Of a stretch of 64,000 nt of DNA, positions 1 through 28,500 are shown in pieces. A program made the position numbers and the translations under genes. Source of the stretch: Acanthaster planci (Eukaryota > Echinodermata > Asteroidea > Valvatida > Acanthasteridae); NCBI RefSeq assembly GCF_001949145.1, contig NW_019091359.1, positions 3,400,921-3,464,920 on the forward strand, written 5' to 3'. Numbering within the stretch: the first letter of the stretch is position 1; each line of letters starts with the position of its first letter. Below the pieces are notes generated by a model that was given only the letters and a program-made list of their open reading frames with translations, had not been told where the DNA came from and searched no databases.

Positions 1-419
1 AAGCCTTGTTTTGAAACTGTGAACCAGGGTTTGTGGCATTGAGAGCGAGCGGATTACCACCGGGGACGAAAGCGCTCCACCACCGCAGCGATGAGCCACA
101 CAGCACCGCTGCACGCTAGTCTGGCCCCTATTGAAAAGAGGTCAGCAGTGCACTGAGCCAGGTTCGTGAATAAAAGAAAGTTACATAACACCGCACAATC
201 TGGGCTCTTTTTACAAGGCTGCAGGCCTGGCTGAAATACTCTGGCGTCAATGAAGTCACCTGTCAACTTAGAGTAGTGCCTAAAGATTACTTCATGTGGC
301 TATAAATGACCGTTAAATGAAATGATGAATTTTTGAAGGATTTTGAAAACGGAAAAAATGATAGTCATGCCGGCCCAGCATCATCAACATTGAAAAATGC
401 CCCGGCATGAAGTGGTTAA
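1..419 (+). mobile_element. TTAA-bounded MITE, copy 1 (cut by window start)
   Basis: Matches copies at 4157 and 5878 over the shared internal block (CAGCGATGAGCCACACAGCA). It ends CCCCGGCATGAAGTGGTTAA, the inverted form of the family's left end. TTAA at the edge suggests a non-autonomous piggyBac-like element. Confidence 0.7.
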
Positions 420-1345
420 GAGTATAAATTTTAAATGAAGATTAAAACGAAAATGACTAACTTCTCACAAGTACACCAAGTAAAATAAAGAGTAAATGCT
501 GAAGGTGATTACAAAAGTTTGGGTCAAGCTTGGGGGGAAAAAAATCAAGCCAGTTTTCATTTTATTAAAAGAAATCACCTTTATTTCAATGAATATTAAT
601 GGCTCGTAAAAAAGTATAAAACGTCCAATGTAGTCCAAGGATTAAAACAAGTTCAATATATCTATACTGTCTGTGACACGTATTACTCTGATTATTACAT
701 TCATTTATATTAAGATTATTTGAATTTATTGGAAATTTGAAAATACTGAAAGAATACAAGATCACACTTTCACTGCCACCAATACAAGTGTGTAAAGGCG
801 GATTACATATAACATTTGAGAGTTTGCAAACAAATGATAGTTGAAACTATCAAATCAATCAGAATACATCATACATTAACTGAATATTCACTCAGCATTA
901 TATATTTACAGTATATTTAAACTTTTTGTGCCAGTACACAGAATTTTGGCACTGCAAAATAATGCAAGAACCTGTGAAATTAAAGCATCGTTTTACAATA
1001 GAAATGACAATATGATAATTCTCAACACATTGTGAATTGCATGGATGTTTTACAAGTAATCTGTAAACCACATGAAGCAGATGGCCTAGTTGCTTTCCAA
1101 CACTCCCTGATATAGGAAACATGAATTCCACCAAGACAGGATGGAATAGCATGGCATATTTGTATACTCACTGGATTTAATTCAGTCATTACGGTACGTT
1201 TACTTGCAACCTACAGTTGGAAAATCTGGCATGCCTAGACAGGTGTTTTCATAACTTGTTACTTGCCATTAAAGTTGGAATGGATGGAAATGTCAAAACT
1301 GACATTGCATCTCATTTGGATGTTACTTGTTCCTTCAATAGTAGA

Positions 1346-1351
1346 TTTATT
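1346..1351 (-). promoter_or_regulatory. Candidate polyadenylation signal of gene B
   Basis: The first AATAAA found on the minus strand downstream of the gene B stop, about 0.8 kb into the presumed 3' UTR. Other AATAAA words occur near 721, 573 and 557, so the true site is uncertain. Confidence 0.35.
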
Positions 1352-2158
1352 TTTTGCAACATACTCCCCATCCCCCTGGAAACTTCCCTTTGTCATTTTG
1401 CTTCCTTACTAATTATGCACTTGTCCATTTCATAAAGGTTTTCTATAATAGGGCATTGTAAACATTTGGGAAAAGGGGACGATTCCAAATTGAATAAAGC
1501 TAAATCTTGTGTAGTTTGGAAGTTTCCTTGTTTCTCGATGTCCTGGTTTTACATTAATGTTGACACTCCTGGCATGATTGCATACATTTCCTGAAGTTTG
1601 TTTCAGGAATTGCATTTTGGCTGTCTTTACTGATTTTAGGTTCTACCGTTGAATTTAAAAGAACTTTTACACATTACATGTACGTAAATACTATTCAATG
1701 TTTTAAAAATATTCAACATTTACACAGAAAATTTACACTGCCTCTTTACAAACTAAAATAATAAAATACCAACAGTCTGTATTTTCCACACATATACAAA
1801 TACATTTCTTTAAAAATTTAGACTGTAAAGAGTTAGGGTAGAAATGTATAAATTAAATGAAGTTATTACAAAGTACTTCTCTGTGAATACAAAACTTACG
1901 GTGGAATAGAATTGCCAATAGAGAATACACTACTGAGATAAACTGCAGTTGTGACATTAATAGACATCTAACAACAGGGTCTCCCGTCTTTGAAAATGCC
2001 ATACATGATGTCTCCTGATGCTGCCTTGGTAGAGTTGAAAAATGACCCCACTTTATCCATACAGGAGGTCACTGTACTGAGTCATCCAGTCACAGCACCT
2101 ATCTGACCTTTGCAATTACAGACGTACATGGAAGCAATCTTCTGAGATATCTCTGTTA

Positions 2159-18826
<16,668 letters not shown>

Positions 18827-19405
18827 GCGTGTCCGTAACACTTCCGCATGTTCAACATGGCCACCTTGAGACGGAAACCACCATCATCAGAGACTTAAAT
18901 TTTGATAATTTTAGTGATTGTTCGATGACTAATGAAAATCTCGTTACGTCTTTACATTCCCAAAACGTCTCTCTTAACAGTAAACAGAATTACTAACTAA
19001 TACAAATTCTCCAAAAATATGCACAAGAAAACTGAAAGAATGTAACTGGTACAAAGGAAAATAAAAAACAAAACATGGGAAGATGCGTTGTCCATTCTGT
19101 CACTGTCCACAACTGTCTCAGCATAAAATCTTGCTACGTTGTCAAATGCATTTCTGTAGCATATTTCCACCTTCTTTTAATCCTAGGATTGCGACTTACG
19201 ATATAGATATTGCAGTTCATATTTTGGGTATTTGTTCTCTACCAGTGGAATCGCAAAATGTCATAACTGACTTTAAAAAGTCCGACTTTTTGCCAACTAA
19301 CCCCCGCCGATTCAGAATTTTCGAGCGCATCTGCGGAGATCACTCGCTGACTCCTGACAGCTACTGAAGAGAACTACGCATCTTCTTTGTGCCTCATTTC
19401 CACCA

Positions 19406-19411
19406 TTTATT
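19406..19411 (-). promoter_or_regulatory. Candidate polyadenylation signal of gene A overlapping its stop codon
   Basis: AATAAA on the minus strand overlaps the TAA of the candidate last exon of gene A, leaving about 580 bases to the start of gene B. Confidence 0.4.
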
Positions 19412-19543
19412 TACTCCAGTATGCCGTAATGAAACACAGGGAGTATGTGGGTAGCCATGCAGCTACCTGCATGGCGATGGCAATCATTGTGTACAAAGAA
19501 TGTCTAAGGGTCTTCAACACTGGGGCTGGTAACCGCACCTTAC
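19407..19543 (-). CDS. Gene A candidate terminal exon: degenerate end of pseudoprotease
   Basis: After a weak acceptor (GGCTCCATAG) the joining frame stays open for 44 codons ([17 protein letters not shown]...) to a TAA at 19409-19407 that overlaps an AATAAA signal. LPAPVLK matches the LPDILQ position of the active gene B domain. Another frame of the same bases reads VHNDCHRH, like the N-x-C segment expected next, so the exon may be frame-shifted. No GDSGGP follows. Alternatively this exon is not used and exon 11 joins gene B. Confidence 0.4.
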
Positions 19544-22500
19544 CTATGGAGCCGACCCAGAGCAGTTAATCAGATTTTGGTCTGTGGGAGCTTCGTTCTA
19601 TCTAACTCCTTGTGTTTAATAGTTCCATGATAGTACCAAGGTCAAAAGCTACATGTTTTTGCAACATACTTACTATTCAAAGTGCCCCATCCTGCTACAT
19701 AACAATTGCTATAAGACACTGCTGGTTGAGCATCACGCTGGAGACACACTGGACCAACGTCCTGACTGTACTCCACAGACTGAGTCATTTTAAGAAATGC
19801 AACATCATTGTCATAAGTAATAGGGTTGAAACCAGGATGGGGGTAAACTCTTGCAATTTCACGTTCAATGTGGACATCTGATTGGCTGTAGGTGCTGGTG
19901 ATGTCACCAAAGACTACAGACCTGAACGAACCACCATCCCTGAAAAGCAAGCAAAATAAACAGTTTTAATTACTACATACCTTCAGCTCAACCAGGTTTT
20001 AGTCTAGATTATGTACAGAATATTTGAAATGGTGAATGGAAGTTGACCTCACTAACTCTAATTATTGCAAATGACATTTTCTTCAAGATTCATCCAACTT
20101 TAATACCAGCTGATTTCCAAGGCAAATAAACCACTTGCAAACTTTCAAGGTCTTTCTGAATATCAATGAGTACACAAAGGTATTATTTGTGCTTATCCAG
20201 AAAACACCTGATATAGGAAATTAACATGCATTCACTCCCAAGCACTGAAATGCCCAATATTCCTAAATTTGTTACAAAATTCTTCTACAGATAAAACAAA
20301 ATCAACGTAACTGTTGAGGGCAAACTTCTCACTGCTTCACTACCTGTAAACCTGGACATGCCATACATGTAGAAGTGTACCTTCTGTTGCTACGGTACAG
20401 CTTAAACTGATCTACTGCAATAGATGACATATTTTTAAGTAGCCGGAACAAGTTTGGTTCTCAATGCAACACAGCGATGAACCCAACAAAGAGCTAAAGT
20501 TGTCTCACAATAATTCATGAAGACCCAAACATCACAGGGCTGAGCAGAAATGAAGGACGTATCTTACCCAACACAGCTCACGGAGGTCAGCGCCCAGTCA
20601 TGACTCAGCAAGGTCACCCCACATTTGTGACCATCCCGATATCTGAATGACCCCACCCATGGCCATGTACCCCTGGCTGTTGCATTAGGAGGGGATGGGG
20701 GTGCCTGACTGGATATGCCACACTCTGGTGGGTTTAATACACCTGCAATGACACAGAACATATACGGTGGATGAATTTAATGTCCAAATGTAAACAAAAA
20801 ACCTTTTAAAACATTAACCATTGGTTGACAAATGAAAATTGAGATGTAGAAAGCTAGTTAAAACTACTATTAAAAAGCCACATAAAATTAAGTTTCTCCC
20901 ACCCTGATGGGACTTCAATTAATTTACAATTAAAAAAGCAAGAACCCCTAATCTGACACATATAGCTTAGTGTGTTTTTCTACAATAAGCCCACTGGAAA
21001 CTCAACGACATAATTCAACTAATTCAGCATAGGCAAAATGTTTTTCCTTTCTGTGTGGTTTTTAGTGGTTGCAGAAAATTCCACTCAATCTTTTCATCTT
21101 TTCAATCTGTTTGTCAGGCTGGTTTGAAAAAAATCCAAACCCTATAATTCCCTCTGCCTGCTTTGTACACAACCATAATCTGTCATATTTCATTTCAAGC
21201 TGAAATTTTAAAATAAGATTACAAGTTTGTCCTTTAAAATATGTTTGTTATGATAATATTTCTGAGGGCACACCTGCAGCCTATTATTAGGAAATCCTCT
21301 TTGGATCTAACTAAGTTAAATTCACACACCCTGAGGTAGGCTTACCAAATAGCAGACAATGGCCTATTATTCAGAAGGCACTGTGCTTTACTGAAAGACT
21401 GCCTTCCAAATACTGTGAAACTTAAGTGGCCAATAAACCTCACATTTTTTACAAATAATGTTGAAAGGATCCAGTTGACTGTTTGGAATTTCCCAACGTT
21501 GAGTCATATCTTTTGGCTTTGTGGACTTATCCACATTACGATTCAACCACATGTCAACATTTTGCTGTCTTTGCCATTTTAGTAAAACAAAATAGAAGCA
21601 AAAACATTAAATCATACAGGCCTGCTGTCCCTTTTCAAATTTTTTTGTATGAATTCCTGTTTTATTCCAATTGAAAAAATGTTTCTCTTCTGTTTTTGTG
21701 GCCCCAAAAAGAATTTAAACATGTTTTGATCCTGTTTTCAGCAAAAACACAGGTCTGTTAGTCCCTCTTTCATTCCTGTTTTAAAACTGTTTTCTTTCAC
21801 ACTGTTTTAGCCTGTTTAACCCTAACAGTCCCAATTCCTCTGATTTCAATATGATTTTACATATACCCTAGGGAGTTAGGGTTAAAGCCTGTTTTATTCC
21901 TGTTTTTAGCAATTCCAAATACAAATTTTTTTTTTAGAAAATATCTTTGTAATAGGAAAAAAACCTGTTTTATTCCTGTTTAAATTAGATTAGGTGTGTG
22001 TCATTCATTACTGTTTTTAATGCTAAAATTTCCTACATTCTCCTGAATAGGTCCTACAACCTCTCATGGGGCATTTCTACATTATGCAGTATTTCATCAC
22101 TGGGAGAACTTCATTTAGATACTCTGTAAATATCTTACGATCATAATTTTCTGTAGAAGTATCTAAAAAGCAAATAAAAGGTTTCCATTCAACTTAGAAT
22201 GACAAGGCATATGCAAATTACCCTGAGCTGTAAGTAGATCCAAATCAAAGTGCCATGTGGGTTACTAAGCAAGATATCAAGCCAGCTTTGAATTTCAAAG
22301 GGGTATACTTTCAATGGTAAGCAACTGGTGGCATAACTGGGGTAATATTTCTGGGGATGAAGGCACCTAGGGGAACACAGATTTTTCAAAGAACAACAAA
22401 AGCAACTATGGCTTGTATAAGTTGTGGATCATGGAGCCATAGCTTCATGACTGAATGCATGTCAAGATTTCAAACAGGGAAGGGAGGCACACAGACATTC

Positions 22501-25500
22501 TCTAGGGGACATGTGCCTCCTGTCAGCAAATGTGAAGTTTATTACTTGTCTGAAAGCAGAAATGTAAATTAAGTAAACCTTTGCAAAGTGCTTGCTGGCT
22601 ACAGTGACTTAAAGTCTTCAAATCGGAGAGATTAGATGACCTAATATTTCCATCCTAGATTCTTTTAGGACCAAACTGTCAGGCCTCTTTTACAATTATC
22701 AGAAAGCATAAAACTTACTTGGTCTGGGTGTGGAAGCTTCTGCTGTGGTGGATTCATAAGAGGCAGTAGTCATGACCATCTGTGAACCAGACCAAACAAA
22801 ACTAGTAGTTTGAATCAGTTGATACTTCTTCAGAGACATAAAAGGCTACTAACTTAGGTCTGAAGATACATGAGAAATTGAAATAGTAATGTGGGTGGAT
22901 TCAAACTGAATGTTTGGCCTCTCAAAGATGCACGTACGTAATCAGTAAATACTCATGTAACAATATTGCTCACCAAAAATAAATCTTTTGGTGATTTACT
23001 GTTTTCATGAGCAGGAAATATAACCTTTGGTTCTGTTCTTGGTAGATGCAATAAAAAAATGACTTTTGTAGTTTTAGGTTTTAAGTTTCTGATTTGTTAT
23101 ACTTTTTAGTACTTTTTCAAGGTTTGTACAATTAATGTCAATAACTTTATATCCAAGTTCTTGTTGTTTAATCATGACGAATAATAAAGAAATGACATGA
23201 AAGGAAAAAACACAGTTGCAGTAACGCATCCCCAAAGTGACTACATATAATATTTAACCCTAACAGTCTTCAGTCCTCCAACAGGTGAAGGATTGAGGAC
23301 TGTTAGGGTTAATGAAATCTAATCCTATTAAAAACTGAGACAACGATTTTGTCAAATAGCTTCCTCTTTTATCCTCCTCTGTAAGCATCTCAAATCTCTC
23401 TGCTACAAACTATCAGGACAATCCAATAAACATGTATAAAGAAATGTTTCAGATAAAGAAATAGGTAGCAATTATTCTAGTCCTCTATCCCGCACTCTTC
23501 CGCTCCCCCACTGAAAAAGACATGGTAACAGTTTGAAAAATAATGAAGAATGCTCTTGAAATGTTTAAACAGAACATGTAATAAGACAAGACTGATATAA
23601 TAGCACAAATTTACCTTTGATGTTAAAGGTATGTCCACCGTGGTGGTCAAGGGAACATCTTCTGTTGTTATGGCAACCTGTGTGGTTGTGACAGGATCAG
23701 GGACAGGTGTGATGGAAGCTCGCATTGTGGTAGTGGTGGACATTGTAACTGGCTGGACGGTTGGTGTTGAAGTTGGTGGTGACGGTGTTGGCTGGAGAGT
23801 CGGGGTTGGGGTAGGTGGTGACGGTGTTGGCTGGAGAGTCGGTGTTCGGGTTGGCGAAGGTGTTGGCTGAAGAGTCGGTGTTGGGGTTGGTGGTGACGTT
23901 GTTGACTGGAGAGTCCGTGTTGGAGTTGGCGAAGGTGTTGGCTGGAGAGTTGGTGTTGGGGTTGGTGATGATGGTGTTGGCTGGAGAGTCGGTGTTGGGG
24001 TTGGTGGTGATGGTGTTGGCTGGAGAGTCGGTGTTGATGTTGACAATGGAACTGTTGGCTGAACACTTGGTGCTGAGGTTGGCAATATTTCAATAGTGAC
24101 TGAAATGATAAAAATGATTAGAAGAAGATTCATCAACCAAAAATGCAATTAACCTTGGAAAGAAGACAAAAATATTTCCTCAGTCATCATTCCTTGAGTT
24201 ACATGGATGGTGTTGGCTGGAGAGTTATGATAACATAATTTCAGTAGCAAGTATATGCACTACTTCTCTGCACTCTCACCATAAAAGCAGCTCAATCAAT
24301 TTTTTCAAAATGGGAGGGGAATATGACTTATGTCCCTATGCAGAAACCAGAACCTGGGGAGTAAAAGCCTAAATTTGTTCCTAAAAGCAGCCAGACCCGA
24401 AGTGTGTTTTCAAATTATAACAAAACAGCTAACATTCAGTGCACAAACATCACATTAGTTTTGCAAAAGAAAATGGAAAGTAACAAAATTGCCCAGGAGA
24501 TGAGAATAGTCTGACAGAAATCACCAGTTTCATAAGTAGCTAGTTTATTCCCTAGTTAACTGAATATGCAAAAAGGGGAAGAAATAAGGAGCATACTACA
24601 AATATTGTGCAATGAACACATTAGATACAAATCACATTTCTGTACAAATTCCTTAAAACATGTTTCTATTCTGTTTCTGTGCCCCCAGAATGTAAACATG
24701 TTTTGATCCTCTTTTCTGCATTGCTCTAGAAAACAGCACATCCACTGGAAACAGGATCCATTTTTAAAATATATTTTATTCCTGTTTTTAAGAAAACAGG
24801 ATCCTTTTTAAAACAGTTTTCTTTTACATTGTTTTCAGTCTGTTTAAGCCTGTTTTATAGTGCTGTTGTTAGCAATTCCAAATGCAATAATTTAAAACAT
24901 GTTTTTAGAAAACATGTTTGCAATAGGAAAAAAAGGGTTTATTTCTGTTTTCAGTAAATGGATCCTGTTTTGGACGAGGGTGATCACTGCCTTCTATAAT
25001 AATCACAATCCAAACAGATCTTAGTATCATACCTTGCATGACTTGTACTGTGCTTGAATTTATGGCAAGTCCTTGACAGCATGCACCATTGTCAACTGCT
25101 GTGGTGATAGTGTCCGCGATCTTTATCCCGATCCGGGTTTCTAGGGGTGTGTCATTGTTCGGGTCTGCCGTTGGTGCCAACGACAGCACAGTATCAGTGA
25201 ATAACAACGTAGTGCCAACGTCTACGCTACCAGGGCTGAAGCTGTTAATATTGGCTCCAATGTAAGTGCCCCTCAAATCACTGGTTAGGAACAAATTATC
25301 CATCTGGGTAAGGAGGAAGAGACACTGGTATCAGCGGAATATTCCAACAGAAAATACATGTATTAACTTTCACACTGTGAAAAGTGGAAAAACAATAGGC
25401 TGGTCCCCTATTTGTTTTTTAAACAGTAGACTTTTTCCTAAATCAGCAAAATAGCATATCAAAATCCTATTTTTACTGAAGACTATACTTTACTATAGTT

Positions 25501-28500
25501 TAGCTATATACAATTCTCCTTTGAAATATTGTGATCAGTTCTGTTTAAGAAATTGAAAAGCAAACAAGAAACCGGGTATATTCCAATCTTTTCCATAAAC
25601 TGTCATTGGTGATTTTGTAGATGAAGCCTTCTAGATGTTTTGCTATTGGCCGTAAGCTGATCATCCATACTCGATAAAAATCATAGAAATAAGCTGTTAA
25701 GATATCAAATTGGGAGTTAAATATGAAACATTCAACTTACAGCAGCAGTGAAAGTGGCCTTTAGTTGCATATATTCTGGTGACGAGGGGTCATTGTAACC
25801 TGGCAAAAATGGCTGCATCAACCTCATTGAAACATTAACCATTGCTGCAACACAGAGAAGATAATATAATATTGGAAAACGTCTCAGGAAAAAAAAGGGC
25901 TTAACTCCAATGTTCTTGTTACTGATTTTTATATTTAGGATTTCTGAAACCAAAGCAGAGCAAGCAAAGGAAAGAACTCACTTAATCATCACATTTCTCC
26001 TTCTAATGTATGGTTTTTTTTTCAGCCAACTTATGGACAATTGTTCAATTTGAAAATGTCAACAACCTACCTCCTGGAGGAGATTCTGTTGTCACTCCTG
26101 CGGATATAGATATAAATGCTAGCATTTATCCAATGCATCTGATTCAAAATACATCACATAATTTGGAAAAATAAACACAGACACAAGTAAATTTAAAATA
26201 TTTGGTGAGCTACCGCTTAAGACAATGAAACCAACTTCAGTGCCAGTTTAAAGCCTTGTATTTCATGTTGATACGTAATTTAAGAGCTGGTTTGAGGCTT
26301 TGCTAAATCAAATATTCAGAGAGAGATGCTAAATCATTTAAAACCTATTGTGTGTGGTCTCAGGGCAAGGTCTGGTATTTTATATGTCCTTAAACTTCCT
26401 GTAGGCTCCAATTTTTCAGTGGATATACTGGCCATGCATTCAAGTCTCAGGACAAACCGTGACTTGAAAGTTGGTTTTCAGCAGTACAGAAACACTTATT
26501 TCCCAACCCTGATTTAATTCATTTTACCTGGAGGCTGAGTTGGTGCCACGGTTGATGCTGTGGAGTTATCCCCCTCCAGCTCTTGAAATAAAAGAAAAAG
26601 AAAAATCTCTCAATTACCGTCATTATCCTGGAGAAATGACAAAAGACAAAACAGTAAACAATTAAATCATGACCTTTGAACTTGTGACCTCCAACATTAC
26701 TGATACTCACGAATTACGTAGACGATGACAAAAATCACCAGGGCGATGAGAAGAAGCACGGCAAGAATGGAGAACAATGCAAGGGCCCAGTAAATGAAAC
26801 TCCTGCGATCATTGTTTGACTTGGGTATTGGCACTTGCCTAAAGGGGAAAAAAATAGGATGACAATTAAGTTAACAGGTGAATTATTTTCTCTTGCAAGT
26901 GTGGATGAAGTTATCCAAACAACAGTTTTTGCTTGTGTTTTTTGGCATATGCTCATTTTCCAGTCTTAGTATATTACTAATGATGTGAGTTTCTTTGAAG
27001 TACCATACAAAGAGGCCTACGTTTTGACAAAATTTACCACTTTTTTGTTTCTTGGAGAGCATTTTGTGCATGGTTCATGTTTTTCTCATCTCATTAAATG
27101 AATAATCCCAGCATGGTAGAGATTTTTTTTTGCCAATAATAGTTGACACTTTTGTTGAGTACATGTCTGAAATAAGTAAGCTAGATCCAAAAAGAAATCT
27201 GTGTTTATGCAGATTTACACTTTATTTTAGCTTTGAATAGCAGTAACACAAATATCCCATCCAGAAAATTTCCTCAATCTTCGAAATTCCTCCACAACTC
27301 TGGAAACAAATGACGCATCCTTCATACTAAAGCTTTCAAAGGGCATCAAGCCCTACACGAAATAATAGTCAGTCCCAATGGGTCAATCACTACTCAACTA
27401 AATGAAGTTTTGGGACACCTGTTATGCTGTTCTATTTATTTCTAGTTGTAATTGTGGAAAGAAGTTCAAGTTTTTGAAAAAATAAACCCTTCATCTGATG
27501 AATTACCTGCCAGGATAGGAGTGTCTGGATGTTTCTCTGTGTGGTTTGATCTCTCCATCATTTCTTGAGATGTAATATGGTCGGTTGTAGTACTGGTCAT
27601 AGTGGGGCTCATAATCCCTTTCAAATCCATAATTTTCTTCACCCCTGCCAGCATGTGGACGGACAGACTATGGAGAGAAAATAGGAAGTCAAAATATGAT
27701 AAATTATCTTTATTCCAGCACAGCCATGAATGTTGTAGTATCTACCCCATCCATTGCTTTTAACATTTATACACAATTGAAAATACTTGGGAATCAGATC
27801 TAAATCTGACTAACCCACTTTCAATTCGATCTAAACTAAGGTTAAGACTTGATTTGGATCAAAGAGCACATCTTCAGTACATCCTGTGTTGAGGCAGGTT
27901 AGCCCTAATTTTTGGATTTATAATCAAATAATTATTTACAATGTTCAAAACTTTTGATTGTCAATCCATTATTTCATAATGCCCAAAACAAACAATGCCG
28001 CACCCCCACCAAAAATTTCAAACCAGAATTTGGAGTATTTTGGGCTTTACGTTTGGACAACACTTGTACCCCTACTCATATCCAGAGTACATGTATCTTT
28101 CCAAGTACAGGTATGTACAGACCTATTCTGTTTACAAAAGGAAGATAAAGAAATCTTAAGAGCAATTATATAAACAGTGCCCACACTTTAGCTAATCAGC
28201 TTCAGTTAACAATTCATTATCTCATCATAACAACACAACAGGAAACTGCTCATGTCAATTAGTACAACATTCTATCAAAGATACAGAGCCATTGATTTCT
28301 TCTTGTTATTCAGGGTGTGTGCCATGTTTTCACAATCACAAATCATCTGGCACTCTGGAAATGAATAACTTACAAACGATGCTGATAAACAATAAGAAAA
28401 GTACACTTTGAGCTTCTGAGACTAACGTCAACAACAACCATGGACAAATTAAATGTTAAAAATGCTGTTCAACCATACTAACAAGGTCCTCAGAGTGAAA

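Noticed and set aside
23668-24096. Long open stretches on both strands over the stalk exon
   Set aside because: Shadows of the coding minisatellite of gene A exon 8.
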